This document shows positions 55,498-64,000 of a stretch of DNA of 64,000 bases, in pieces. The notes under the pieces are model-generated. The model was given only the letters and a program-made list of their open reading frames with translations, was not told the origin of the DNA and did no database searches. The position numbers and the translations under genes were made by a program. Numbering within the stretch: position 1 is the first letter of the stretch; every line of letters starts with the position of its first letter. The DNA lies in NCBI GenBank assembly GCA_018266555.1, contig JAFEAF010000010.1, forward strand, positions 213,918-277,917, in the 5' to 3' direction. This stretch comes from Bacteroidota bacterium. GTDB lineage: Bacteria; Bacteroidota; Bacteroidia; Chitinophagales; Chitinophagaceae.

Positions 55498-56757
55498 TTA
55501 TAATACTTCATCCATTTTCTTCCTGTCAAATTCTTTTTCATTATTTGCTATCCATACTGTTGCTACACTGTTTCCAATAAAATTCGTAATGGCTCTTGCT
55601 TCAGACATAAAACGGTCTACACCCAACAATAAAACCAGACCTTCCATCGGAATTACTTTGATGGCTGTGATAGTGGATGCTAATACAACAAACCCACTGC
55701 CCGCTACTCCTGCAGCGCCTTTTGATGTCACCATTAAAATACCAATGATTGTAAACACCTGTGAAAGCGATAAATGAACATGAAATGCCTGTGCCAGAAA
55801 AATCATACACATGGATAAATAGATGGTTGTGCCATCAAGATTAAATGAATACCCTGCCGGAACTACTAGCCCTACTACTGGTTTGGAGCATCCCATTTGT
55901 TCCAGTTTTTCCATCAGTGTAGGCAATGCTGCTTCAGAAGATGAAGTACCCAATACTACAAGTAATTCTTCCCGGATATATTTTAACAGTTTGAAGATGC
56001 TGATCTGATAATGCTTTAATATCAGCCAAAGCACCAGGAAAATAAATACGAACATAGTTGCATAAACAGTTCCCATTAATCTTGCTAAAGGCAACAAAGC
56101 GCTGATGCCATATTTGCTTATAGTGAATGCCATACCACCGAAAGCGCCAATGGGTGCTAATAACATGACCTTGTGTAATGCACTGAAAATAATTTTTGCA
56201 ACCGGTTGAATAAACGTAATTATCTTTTGGCGATGAGACGAATTACTGAAAGCAATTCCTGCAATGAGCGCTATAACCAATACCTGTAATGTTGAATTTT
56301 CTTTGAAGAAATGTATCCAATCAAATCCTTTTGCGGAAGCATATTTTGAAATATCACCACCTGCTGCTGTATGTGTGGTTACACCATTTCCCGGTTGAAC
56401 AATCCAGGCAATAATAATTCCTATAACCAGAGCAAATGTAGAAACCACTTCAAAATAAAGTAATGCTTTTACTCCGATACGTCCCACTTTTTTCAGATTG
56501 CCCATGTTGATTATACCCAGGCTGATGGTAAGAAAAATAATGGGGTTAATAAAGAGCTTTATAATGCTGATAAAAAGTTTTCCCAGAAATTCACTTAACG
56601 TAGCTCCCAATTCAAGGTCTTGCCCGAGGAATCTTCCTTTCCATGGCGCAGATAACACCGGGCGTAATGCTAATTGCGGAGCAAATTGCCCCACGAGAAC
56701 TCCTGCAATGATGGCAAGCAAAACCCAAAAAGTAAGATTGCTGAAAAGTTTTTTCAT
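55498..56757 (-). CDS. Dicarboxylate/amino acid:cation symporter (DAACS)
   Basis: 419 aa. Signature segments are ISIIKLFINPIIFLTISLGI, the serine-rich hairpin GTSSSEAALPTL, GYSFNLDGTTIYLSM and GAAGVAGSGFVVLASTI, then a C-terminal VDRFMSEARAITNFIGNSVATVWIA. These form the substrate and cation sites of glutamate/aspartate/dicarboxylate transporters. About eight membrane helices plus two re-entrant hairpins fit the known fold. Substrate is not certain. Confidence 0.92.
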   Translation of the reverse strand: MKKLFSNLTFWVLLAIIAGVLVGQFAPQLALRPVLSAPWKGRFLGQDLELGATLSEFLGKLFISIIKLFINPIIFLTISLGIINMGNLKKVGRIGVKALLYFEVVSTFALVIGIIIAWIVQPGNGVTTHTAAGGDISKYASAKGFDWIHFFKENSTLQVLVIALIAGIAFSNSSHRQKIITFIQPVAKIIFSALHKVMLLAPIGAFGGMAFTISKYGISALLPLARLMGTVYATMFVFIFLVLWLILKHYQISIFKLLKYIREELLVVLGTSSSEAALPTLMEKLEQMGCSKPVVGLVVPAGYSFNLDGTTIYLSMCMIFLAQAFHVHLSLSQVFTIIGILMVTSKGAAGVAGSGFVVLASTITAIKVIPMEGLVLLLGVDRFMSEARAITNFIGNSVATVWIANNEKEFDRKKMDEVL

Positions 56758-56836
56758 GCTGCCTTATTGCCCTAAGATAAAAGAAATGGTAGGAAAAGAT
56801 TGAAAAAATTGTAAGTTGAAATTTTTCAAATAAAAT

Positions 56837-57850
56837 TTAAAACTTTGGGCAGTTCAATTTTTTTGTATTAGGATCGGAAGGTTTCTTGATATAGATAAGT
56901 GATATTTCCACACCGCCTCGTACATTAGAGGCAGGTTTCAGTTTAGAAATATTGACATCATAGGTAGTGCCCAACTGAAATTCTCCAAATTCCAAACCTA
57001 CATAAGGAATGACGGCGTCGCCCAACCGGAACCAGCTTCCTAAATATAAATTGGTTGGGTTGTCCTCATCTCCGGTAAGATTCATGGAATAGGCGCCACC
57101 GATCATGGCATTATGCGCTTTAGCCTGAATACTATAGTTGGCACTGATGTGAAAAGAATTATATGTCCCCATGGGTATTTTTCCGCCGGCCTGGAAAGTA
57201 GTTCTTGCCGCTAAAAAATATTGTCCTCCCTGGAAACTTTCTTTCGGCCGGTTGATATGATACATAGATACACCAAAATAAAAATTATTATATCCGTTGC
57301 TGCTACCGTTATATAACAGGCCGGCATTCAGGTCAAAATATTTTACATTAATCTGGTTGCTGTTGAATATTTCACTGGTGACACCGGTAAAACCGAGTGG
57401 TGTTAACTGGTCTTCAAAAACAACTTTTGTAAGATCTAATCTTTTGTTCATAAATCCACCCTGGAAGCCCGCTCCGATCTGGTTATAACCATCTTCATCC
57501 AGAGATTTATGATAAGCAACTGAAAGCGCCATGGAATTTGATACCAATACGCCATTACCTGCCCGGTCAGAAAACCCCATGATACCTACGCCAAACTGAT
57601 CAAAATCCGGTATGCGTTTTTTTAAAATTCCAAAATCCACAGAAGCGGTTCCCGTAGTGAACGCATTATTAATAGTAGGCCACTGATTGCGGTAATTTCC
57701 GGCTACCCGGTACACGCCATCAAATTTTCCTGTTAATGCGGGGTTTAATGTAAGGGGAGAAGCAAAAAATTGGGAAAAATTAGGATCCTGGGCGTTTGTC
57801 ACACTTACCAAAGCCGCACAAAGAATAAGGGTTAATATCGGTTTTTTCAT
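56837..57850 (-). CDS. PorP/SprF family type IX secretion membrane protein
   Basis: 337 aa from ATG 57850, which begins a clean signal peptide (KPILTLILCAALVSVTNAQ); the ATG at 57898 adds a non-signal leader. The mature start DPNFSQFFASPLTLNPALTG is the hallmark of PorP/SprF proteins, followed by a beta-barrel with strong amphipathic strands ending VEISLIYIK. Members support type IX secretion, often of one partner adhesin coded upstream. No large adhesin gene is adjacent, so its partner lies elsewhere. Confidence 0.92.
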   Translation of the reverse strand: MKKPILTLILCAALVSVTNAQDPNFSQFFASPLTLNPALTGKFDGVYRVAGNYRNQWPTINNAFTTGTASVDFGILKKRIPDFDQFGVGIMGFSDRAGNGVLVSNSMALSVAYHKSLDEDGYNQIGAGFQGGFMNKRLDLTKVVFEDQLTPLGFTGVTSEIFNSNQINVKYFDLNAGLLYNGSSNGYNNFYFGVSMYHINRPKESFQGGQYFLAARTTFQAGGKIPMGTYNSFHISANYSIQAKAHNAMIGGAYSMNLTGDEDNPTNLYLGSWFRLGDAVIPYVGLEFGEFQLGTTYDVNISKLKPASNVRGGVEISLIYIKKPSDPNTKKLNCPKF

Positions 57851-57942
57851 TTTCAAATTGTCAGGAAGTGAGTTGGAAAAATACAAAAATTCAGCCACCG
57901 GTGGTAATAATAAAACGACTAATTTTTGGCATTATTGCTGCA

Positions 57943-58593
57943 TTAGTTTTGGGTTTTAACACCAAAAGCAAGATCACCGGCATCGCCAAGGCCGGGAACG
58001 ATATAGCCCTTGGCAGTCAATTCGTCATCTATATCGCCACACCATATTATTACAGAAGGTTGTTCTCTTTTAACATACTCAATTCCAACTGTACAGGCAA
58101 TGGCAGCTACAATATGAATTTCTTTTGGGGGGCCTTCATTTCTTAAATATTGGATGGTCTTAACTAAAGAAGACCCTGTTGCCAACATGGGATCTGAGAT
58201 AATAAGAATTCTGTTTTCAAGATCGGGGCAGGAAATATAATCGAGGCTGATTTCAAAGGAACCGTCTTTGTTGTGTTTTCGGTAAGCAGAAATAAATGCA
58301 TTATCAGCTTTGTCAAAATAGTTCAACAAGCCTTGGTGTAGTGGCAAACCTGCCCTTAGGATTGTTGCTAAAACCGGTTGTTCTTTCAACATCTTGCCTA
58401 CAGCAATACCTAATGGAGTGGTTATTTCTTTTTCTTCACTGGGAAGAGTTTTGCTTATTTCATAAGCGATGGCTTCGCCAATACGTTCCAGATTCCGGCG
58501 AAAACGCATCCGGTCATTCTGAATTTCAGTATTTCGTAATTCACTGACCCAGTTACTGACCAGGCTATGATGCTCACTCAGATTTTTGATCAT
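57943..58593 (-). CDS. upp: Uracil phosphoribosyltransferase
   Basis: 216 aa from ATG 58593; a longer start at 58656 adds 21 residues of no family likeness. The PRPP loop ISDPMLATGSSLVKTI and the ILRAGLPLHQGLLNYFDKADNAFISAYR block are diagnostic, as is the C-terminal PGLGDAGDLAFGV. It makes UMP from uracil and PRPP in pyrimidine salvage. It is a solitary minus-strand gene divergent from anmK. Confidence 0.94.
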   Translation of the reverse strand: MIKNLSEHHSLVSNWVSELRNTEIQNDRMRFRRNLERIGEAIAYEISKTLPSEEKEITTPLGIAVGKMLKEQPVLATILRAGLPLHQGLLNYFDKADNAFISAYRKHNKDGSFEISLDYISCPDLENRILIISDPMLATGSSLVKTIQYLRNEGPPKEIHIVAAIACTVGIEYVKREQPSVIIWCGDIDDELTAKGYIVPGLGDAGDLAFGVKTQN

Positions 58594-58713
58594 GATATTT
58601 AACTTCGATAAGTATGATTTACAAATGAAGTAAAATTGCAAATCCCAAAACTTCATTCATAAACCGTTATTCGTAATTTGCTTTGCAAATCTAATCTTTA
58701 AAATATAATTCTA

Positions 58714-59811
58714 ATGGTTTACAGGGCTATTGGTTTAATGAGCGGCAGCTCGCTGGATGGGTTGGACATTGCTTTCACAGAGTTTCATGAAAATGCAGGA
58801 ACATGGAACTATGAAATACTGGAAACGGTATGCTACCCTTATACCCCGGATTTAATGCAACGATTGAAAAACGCTACGGCTCTTTCTGCCCGGGATTATC
58901 TTTTACTACATGTAGAATATGGACATTATATCGGGAAAGAAGTAAACCGGTTTATTGAAGAAAATGGATTACAGTACCAGGTGGCATTGATTGCTTCTCA
59001 TGGACACACCACTTTTCATTTGCCATCTCAAAAAATGACGGCACAATTAGGTGATGGAGCTGCCATTGCTTCAGAAACAAATTTGCCTGTTGTAACCGAT
59101 CTACGGGCATTGGATGTGGCTTTGGGTGGAGAAGGAGCTCCCATTGTTCCCATTGGAGAACGATTACTGTTGAGCGGTTACGATTATTTTTTAAATCTTG
59201 GCGGTATTGCAAATATTACAGTGAATGGAGAAAAATATATTGCCTTCGACGTGTGTGCAGCCAACCGGGTATTAAACATGCTTGCTGATAAAATAGGAAA
59301 AGAATTTGACGAAGACGGCCAATTGGCTGCTTCCGGCAAAATCAATTTCACCATACTTGAAAAATTAAATGGACTTGAATACTATAAACAGCCATTTCCC
59401 AAATCTTTAGCAAATGATTTTGGGACAGACACTGTATTTCCTATTCTTCATAATGCAAGCTTGTCCATTCCGGATGCTATGAGAACATACGTTGAGCATA
59501 TTGTAATTCAAATAAAAAATGTCATATTAAATCTGAATAAGCAGCTACCTGCAACAGGTAAACAGCAATTGCTTGCTACCGGTGGGGGGGCATTAAATAC
59601 TTTTCTTATTGAAAGATTGACAAAGGAACTATTAGCTATAAATATTGAAATAATTGTTCCCGAAAAAGAATTGGTTAATTACAAAGAAGCGATGATCATG
59701 GCTTTTATTGGAGTGCTGCGCTGGCGACAGGAATATAACGTACTATCATCCGTAACGGGAGCAGCCCGTGACAGTATCAATGGAGCTTTATGGACAGGCC
59801 AGGAGGCATAA
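58714..59811 (+). CDS. anmK: Anhydro-N-acetylmuramic acid kinase
   Basis: 365 aa. GLMSGSSLDGLDIAF is the ATP-binding signature, followed by SHGHTTFH, AQLGDGAAIASET, VVTDLRALDVALGGEGAP and the sugar-site NLGGIANIT. It turns 1,6-anhydro-MurNAc from murein turnover into MurNAc-6-phosphate. No murQ or other recycling gene is adjacent. It is divergent from upp. Confidence 0.93.
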   Translation: MVYRAIGLMSGSSLDGLDIAFTEFHENAGTWNYEILETVCYPYTPDLMQRLKNATALSARDYLLLHVEYGHYIGKEVNRFIEENGLQYQVALIASHGHTTFHLPSQKMTAQLGDGAAIASETNLPVVTDLRALDVALGGEGAPIVPIGERLLLSGYDYFLNLGGIANITVNGEKYIAFDVCAANRVLNMLADKIGKEFDEDGQLAASGKINFTILEKLNGLEYYKQPFPKSLANDFGTDTVFPILHNASLSIPDAMRTYVEHIVIQIKNVILNLNKQLPATGKQQLLATGGGALNTFLIERLTKELLAINIEIIVPEKELVNYKEAMIMAFIGVLRWRQEYNVLSSVTGAARDSINGALWTGQEA

Positions 59812-60131
59812 GAGTATTGATACCGGGAATTAAATTTTCTCCCGTTCAACCCCTGCATCTATTCATCATAAATACTTTAATCAGTTATTGATTTGGTTGC
59901 AGGAGTATCAACCATATATAAAAATAGCTGTATATTGAAAAATTTCTGTTTATTTTCATAACAAACAGAAAGAGTTTTTTTCAAACTTTTAAGCTCACAA
60001 TAAGAAAAACCTGTTTAATTTTATAGACGAGTTACAGGGAAGCTAAAGGACTATTTAAAATATCCCGATTCATTTGATTATCGCATCTGTTTTTCCCGAT
60101 ACCATATGTAAGGCACAGGAGTTAAAAGATT
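59812..60131. other. 320-bp gap holding a stem-loop
   Basis: A 9-bp perfect stem TTTCTGTTT/AAACAGAAA (59943-59951 and 59963-59971) with a T run at 59975-59981 is a probable terminator, though 132 bp past the anmK stop. AGGAG at 60117-60121 may be the ribosome site of the next gene. Nothing else is recognisable. Confidence 0.5.
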
Positions 60132-61703
60132 ATGTTTGCTCAAACCAACGATATAAAAGGTGTTACCTCCGGAGGTAATGGCTTTCCCAGGATTCCGGAG
60201 CCAGGCTCTGTAGCCGAAGTATTGATGTTTAAAAAACTTCAGGAGAGATTCCCTCCTCAATTTCAAAATATTTTCCCCGATAAATTAGCGCCCCGGACAG
60301 TTGTGATCATACCATCCCTGACCATGGATCAGGAAATCCTTTCAAAAGTCAGCGGTATCAATCATTATGAAGAAAGATTACTCTGCATGTTGATGCTTTT
60401 GCGAATGCCAAGAACTAATGTGATTTATGTTACAAGTGAAACTATTGACCCTGTCATCATTGATTATTATTTGCACATGCTTCCGGGTATCACCGGTTAT
60501 CATGCGCTGCGCCGTCTTACTTTATTAAGTTGTCATGATTCCTCCTCCAAACCATTGACAAAAAAAATTCTTGAACGGCCACGCCTTATCCAACGTATTC
60601 GTGATTTTATTCCGCCTGACCATGAGGCACACATGTCGTGCTTCAATGTAACTTCTTTGGAACGATCCCTGGCCGTAAGATTGCAAATCCCCATTTACGG
60701 ATGTGATCCGGATTTGTATGAATTGGGAAGCAAGTCCAATAGCAGAAAAATATTTAAAGAAAGCGGATTGTTGGTTCCCCCTGGTTTTGAAGATCTGAAA
60801 TCTGAAGACGATATCATCAAAGCATTGGTGGAATTAAAAAAACAAGACCCGCTATTAAGAAAAGCAGTAATAAAAATAAACGATGGCTTTTCAGGAGATG
60901 GTAATGCTGTTTTTTCATTTAGCGATATGGATAATAAAGTGTATGCAGCAAAGTGGATAAAAGAACAACTTCCCCAACGATTAAAAATGGTTTCGGCAGA
61001 CTTGAATTATGATACGTTCATGTTCAAGTTTACACAGATGGGAGGTATCGTGGAAGCCTTTATTGATGGTACACGAAAAGTATCACCCTCTGTGCAATGC
61101 AGGGTGACTCCAAGCGGAGAATATGATGTAATTTCTACTCATGACCAGGAATTAGGCGGGGAAAGCGGGCAAGTGTACATCGGCGCTCAGTTTCCGGCAT
61201 CCAAAGAATATGCTGTTGAGTTAGGTGTGTTAGGAAAAAAAGTAGCAGCATCATTGGCTAAGAAAGGAGTATTAGGACGGTTTGCCATAGATTTTATTTC
61301 AGTAATGGAAAAGGAGGGGTGGAAACATTATGCCATTGAAATCAATCTGCGCAAAGGAGGTACCACGCATCCTTATATGATGCTTCAGTTTTTAACGGAT
61401 GGCCAGTATAATCCGGAAGAAGGCATCTACTATACTTCCAAAGGCCATCTGATCCGTTATTATTTCTGCTCTGACAATCTGAAAAGTGAAAAATATATCG
61501 GGATAACTCCACATGACCTGATAGATATTGCCATGGTCAACGACCTGCATTATGACGGCACTTCGCAGGAAGGTGTCATGTTTCATTTGATCGGCGCTTT
61601 ATCGCAATTCGGAAAATTGGGTGTAGTATGTATTGGCAGCACGCCTCAACGTGCAAGGGAATTTTATGCCCAGATCGTCACCGTGCTCGAGAAAGAATGC
61701 TAA
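60132..61703 (+). CDS. PGM1-like ATP-grasp protein
   Basis: 523 aa. The N-terminal part (about 1-200) has VVIIPSLTMDQEILSKVSG and NVIYVTSETIDPVIIDYYL. The ATP-grasp core follows: SNSRKIFKESGLLVPPGFED, RKAVIKINDGFSGDGNAVF, and EINLRKGGTTHPYM with catalytic Glu and Asn. This matches the PGM1 peptide-ligase-like group, named after a Streptomyces enzyme that joins amino acids in pheganomycin synthesis. No peptide-natural-product genes lie next to it, so its acceptor is unknown. Confidence 0.85.
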   Translation: MFAQTNDIKGVTSGGNGFPRIPEPGSVAEVLMFKKLQERFPPQFQNIFPDKLAPRTVVIIPSLTMDQEILSKVSGINHYEERLLCMLMLLRMPRTNVIYVTSETIDPVIIDYYLHMLPGITGYHALRRLTLLSCHDSSSKPLTKKILERPRLIQRIRDFIPPDHEAHMSCFNVTSLERSLAVRLQIPIYGCDPDLYELGSKSNSRKIFKESGLLVPPGFEDLKSEDDIIKALVELKKQDPLLRKAVIKINDGFSGDGNAVFSFSDMDNKVYAAKWIKEQLPQRLKMVSADLNYDTFMFKFTQMGGIVEAFIDGTRKVSPSVQCRVTPSGEYDVISTHDQELGGESGQVYIGAQFPASKEYAVELGVLGKKVAASLAKKGVLGRFAIDFISVMEKEGWKHYAIEINLRKGGTTHPYMMLQFLTDGQYNPEEGIYYTSKGHLIRYYFCSDNLKSEKYIGITPHDLIDIAMVNDLHYDGTSQEGVMFHLIGALSQFGKLGVVCIGSTPQRAREFYAQIVTVLEKEC

Positions 61704-61762
61704 CAAAAAAATTACTTATTTTCAACGACTTTTTCCAATTCATAATCATTTAAACAACCAAA

Positions 61763-62290
61763 ATGAAACAACTATCAGTACGCACCGGACTGTTGCCGGC
61801 AATCCTTTTTTTTATTATAACACGTTTACTTTCCTGCCAATCAAACAAAAATGAGGAAAGTACGGCATCTATTACAACCGATTCCGTTGCCGCCAATATC
61901 AAAATGTACACTCATACCTGGGATGAAATTATCAATCATGGAAAATTAGACATGTTCAATGATTCCAATTTTACGAAAGATGTGGTCATGCATGCACATC
62001 CTGATATCATGGGTATTGACAGTGCAAGAGCATATTACGCCAATTACGTGAATGGATTTTCCGATATCAAATTTACCATCATAGATGTATTCGGGCAGGG
62101 CGATAAATTAGTAAAGCACTGGCGCTACCAGGGTAAACATACCGGAACTGCTTTCGGGATTCCTGCTACCGGGAAATATGTAGATGTGGAAGGTGCTACA
62201 CTGGTAAAAATGCGTGGTGGAAAGATCGCTGAAGAACAGGATTTTTTTGACAATTATGAATTTATGAAACAGTTGGGGTTATTAAAATAA
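61763..62290 (+). CDS. SnoaL-like/ester cyclase lipoprotein
   Basis: 175 aa. The signal ends FIITRLLSCQSNKN, a lipobox with Cys at residue 25. The mature domain is a SnoaL/NTF2 fold of the ester-cyclase type: YTHTWDEIINHGKLDMFNDS, HAHPDIMGIDSARAYYANYV, and GKHTGTAFGIPATGKYVDVEG. Members of the fold are cyclases, isomerases or simply binding proteins. It begins a tight run of four genes with gaps of 6, 20 and 5 bp. Confidence 0.82.
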   Translation: MKQLSVRTGLLPAILFFIITRLLSCQSNKNEESTASITTDSVAANIKMYTHTWDEIINHGKLDMFNDSNFTKDVVMHAHPDIMGIDSARAYYANYVNGFSDIKFTIIDVFGQGDKLVKHWRYQGKHTGTAFGIPATGKYVDVEGATLVKMRGGKIAEEQDFFDNYEFMKQLGLLK

Positions 62291-62296
62291 AAATAC

Positions 62297-63181
62297 ATGA
62301 AACCAAAATCAATAATCACAGAATTATCAAAAGGCTTTGCAATGATTGTTTCATTGGTTTGTTTCATTTCCTGCACCTCCGGCCAAAACAATGAACCTGT
62401 TGCAAAAACTGATACTTCATTTGAGAAAAAACAAATCAACGCCTTGCTGGATTCTTTTAATATGGCGGCAGGCAGGGCAGATTACAATACCTATTTTAAT
62501 TTTTATACTGATGATGCGGTTTTCACCGGTACCGATGCTACGGAACGCTGGGATAAAAAAGCATTTATGGCTTATGCCAAACCTTATTTTGATAAAGGTA
62601 GAGCCTGGAATTTCACTTCACTGGAGCGACATATTTATTTTGATAAAACCGGTAATACTGCCTGGTTTGATGAATTGCTGAATACACAAATGAAAATTTG
62701 CAGAGGCTCTGGTGTAGTGGTGAAGCAGGGTAATGAATGGAAAGTGGCACAGTATATTTTATCAGCAACCGTGCCTAATGATCAAATGAATGAAGTAATA
62801 AAAATGAAAGCTACGCAGGAAGATTCTATAATTTATAAATTATCCGGCGCTTCATCAGTTGTGCAGAATCAGAATGAGCAACCGGATATTGATGCGATAA
62901 AAGCCTCGCCAAAACAATTTAAAATCCTTTTAGAAAACAATCATGTGAGGGTATTGCAATACACGCTTAAGCCGGGCGAAAAAGATGAATGGCATACACA
63001 TCCTCCAAAATCATCTTACGTGGTGAGCGGCGGTAAACTGAAAGTGTATTTAGAAAATGGCAAAACCATTCTTGCTGATGAGAAAGCCGGAACGGCTTCC
63101 TGGATGGATCATGTAAGCAAACATTATGTTGAAAATATCGGCAACAGCACAGTAAAAATTATTTTGACAGAAATAAAATAG
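62297..63181 (+). CDS. SnoaL-like plus cupin lipoprotein
   Basis: 294 aa. The lipobox is FISC. Residues about 45-165 form a SnoaL_3/NTF2 domain (INALLDSFNMAAGRADYNTYFNFY, VFTGTDATERWDKKAFM); residues about 215-290 form a cupin barrel (VRVLQYTLKPGEKDEWHTHP, the His pair of the metal site, then SYVVSGGKLKVYLENG). The fusion of the two folds in one lipoprotein is notable. Enzymatic activity is unknown. Confidence 0.8.
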   Translation: MKPKSIITELSKGFAMIVSLVCFISCTSGQNNEPVAKTDTSFEKKQINALLDSFNMAAGRADYNTYFNFYTDDAVFTGTDATERWDKKAFMAYAKPYFDKGRAWNFTSLERHIYFDKTGNTAWFDELLNTQMKICRGSGVVVKQGNEWKVAQYILSATVPNDQMNEVIKMKATQEDSIIYKLSGASSVVQNQNEQPDIDAIKASPKQFKILLENNHVRVLQYTLKPGEKDEWHTHPPKSSYVVSGGKLKVYLENGKTILADEKAGTASWMDHVSKHYVENIGNSTVKIILTEIK

Positions 63182-63201
63182 TAATCACAAAATCAATTTT
63201 T

Positions 63202-63504
63202 ATGATAAAAGGAACAGTATTCTATGGACATCCCAAAGATGTGGATGCTTTTGAAAAATATTATGCTGAAACACATTTGCCGCTTGTATCAAAAACATCG
63301 GGTGTTGTTAAAGCTGAATACACAAAATTTTTGCCCAATCCTGATGGTACTGCCCCGGCATATTACCGCATGGCAGAATTGTATTTTGACGGCCTTGCCG
63401 AATTGCAGCAGGCATTAAATTCACCGGAAGGAAAGGCTATGGCAGCCGATCTTTCCAACTTTGCAACTGGTGGCGTAACCATTATTTTCGGAACGGTAGA
63501 ATAA
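63202..63504 (+). CDS. EthD-family dimeric alpha-beta-barrel protein
   Basis: 100 aa, full length for the EthD family. MIKGTVFYGHPKDVDAFEKY and TEL-like repeats (AETHLPLVSKTSGVVKAEYT) open the ferredoxin-like fold, with YYRMAELYFDGLAELQQALN as the second half. EthD proteins are small helpers in ring-cleavage or ether metabolism, often without known chemistry. It lies between the cupin lipoprotein and the FIST gene in one run. Confidence 0.85.
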   Translation: MIKGTVFYGHPKDVDAFEKYYAETHLPLVSKTSGVVKAEYTKFLPNPDGTAPAYYRMAELYFDGLAELQQALNSPEGKAMAADLSNFATGGVTIIFGTVE

Positions 63505-63509
63505 TAATC

Positions 63510-64000
63510 ATGAAAGCAAAATCAATCAAAGGAAAATCACCGGAAGAAATCAACTCAGCTTTGCAGCAAAGTATGACAGATGGTTTCAAACCTACACTGG
63601 CAATTGTTTTTATGTCAATGAAACAAGACCGGGAAGCTGTTTGTGAAATGCTGAATAAAAAAGGTATCAGTATTTTCGGCTCCACAACCTCAGGTGAATT
63701 TATCAGCAGTGAAATAAGTGAAGGTGGCATCGTCATCATGTTGCTGGATATAAACCCCGGTTTTTTCAAAATAGATTTCCTGGAAACCGGTAATAGTTCT
63801 TCCTACGAGGCGGCGAAGCAATTTGGTGCAGAAGGGAAAAAAACTTTTAACAATCCTGCATTCATCATTGCATCCGGCTGGCTGCAAACTGATGGGGAAC
63901 AAATTGTAAAAGGTATTGAAGATGGAATTGGCGGCGAGCCAACGGTATTTGGCGGAATGGCAGGCGATGACCTTACCTTACGCAAGCCTGTTGATTGTAC
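63510..64000 (+). CDS. FIST-domain protein (3' end outside window)
   Basis: The frame starts at ATG 63510, 5 bp after the EthD stop, and is open to the window end, so at least 163 residues are coded. FIST N-domain features are the PTLAIVFMSMKQDREAVCEML strand-helix, ISIFGSTTSGEFIS, and GGEPTVFGGMAGDDLTLRK. FIST proteins are thought to sense small ligands such as amino acids in signal transduction. Only the N-terminal half is visible. Confidence 0.85.
   Translation, partial: MKAKSIKGKSPEEINSALQQSMTDGFKPTLAIVFMSMKQDREAVCEMLNKKGISIFGSTTSGEFISSEISEGGIVIMLLDINPGFFKIDFLETGNSSSYEAAKQFGAEGKKTFNNPAFIIASGWLQTDGEQIVKGIEDGIGGEPTVFGGMAGDDLTLRKPVDC

Overview
The window is a stretch of a Bacteroidota chromosome, most like the family Chitinophagaceae. 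The evidence is type IX secretion and gliding genes (gldJ, porU, porV, a PorP/SprF protein), a bacillithiol gene (bshA), promoters of the Bacteroidota form TAnnTTTG, many lipoproteins with a Cys lipobox, A+T-rich DNA, and an arginine operon that uses an N-acylornithine carbamoyltransferase. These assignments come from reading the sequence; no database search was run.

Layout. 1-6606 (+): a five-gene glycan operon with a GH95-like enzyme (start outside the window), a Gfo/Idh/MocA dehydrogenase, a DUF1080 (3-keto-glycoside hydrolase type) protein, an alkaline-phosphatase-fold enzyme and a GH29 fucosidase. 6940-16648: housekeeping genes (dCMP deaminase, crotonase, B12-binding subunit, GT39-type transferase, aldo/keto reductase, gltX, polysaccharide deacetylase, lipoprotein, TatD, tRNA-Ser(GGA), DUF983). 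16722-24479: murF, gldJ, porU and porV. 24564-30479: ispF, dut, a DUF4292 lipoprotein, an EnvC-like factor, bshA and an M28 peptidase. 30722-36371: a 14-blade sensor kinase with its NarL-type regulator, a propeller lipoprotein and a small HTH-like protein.

36459-42967 is a decayed, repeat-rich region. It holds a truncated UbiA-type gene, a response regulator broken by one base, the tail of a Snf2-type helicase, an intact SulP transporter and NERD protein, and a REP-associated tyrosine transposase (RAYT) with hairpin ends, two internally deleted derivatives and several tandem half copies.

43711-52977 (-) is a nine-gene arginine operon: GNAT, argG, argC, proC, argD, argF', argB, M20 deacylase, argH. 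Ahead of it lies a possible attenuator: a Bacteroidota-type promoter, a 38-codon reading frame ending Val-Arg-Pro-Arg-Arg-Gly-Cys, and a hairpin that overlaps its stop codon. This is the most interesting regulatory find. 53297-64000 holds a tetrapyrrole-methylase-type methyltransferase, EI24/CysZ-like protein, 3-methyladenine glycosylase, dicarboxylate symporter, PorP/SprF protein, upp, anmK, a PGM1-like ATP-grasp protein, two SnoaL-fold lipoproteins, an EthD-like protein and the start of a FIST-domain protein.
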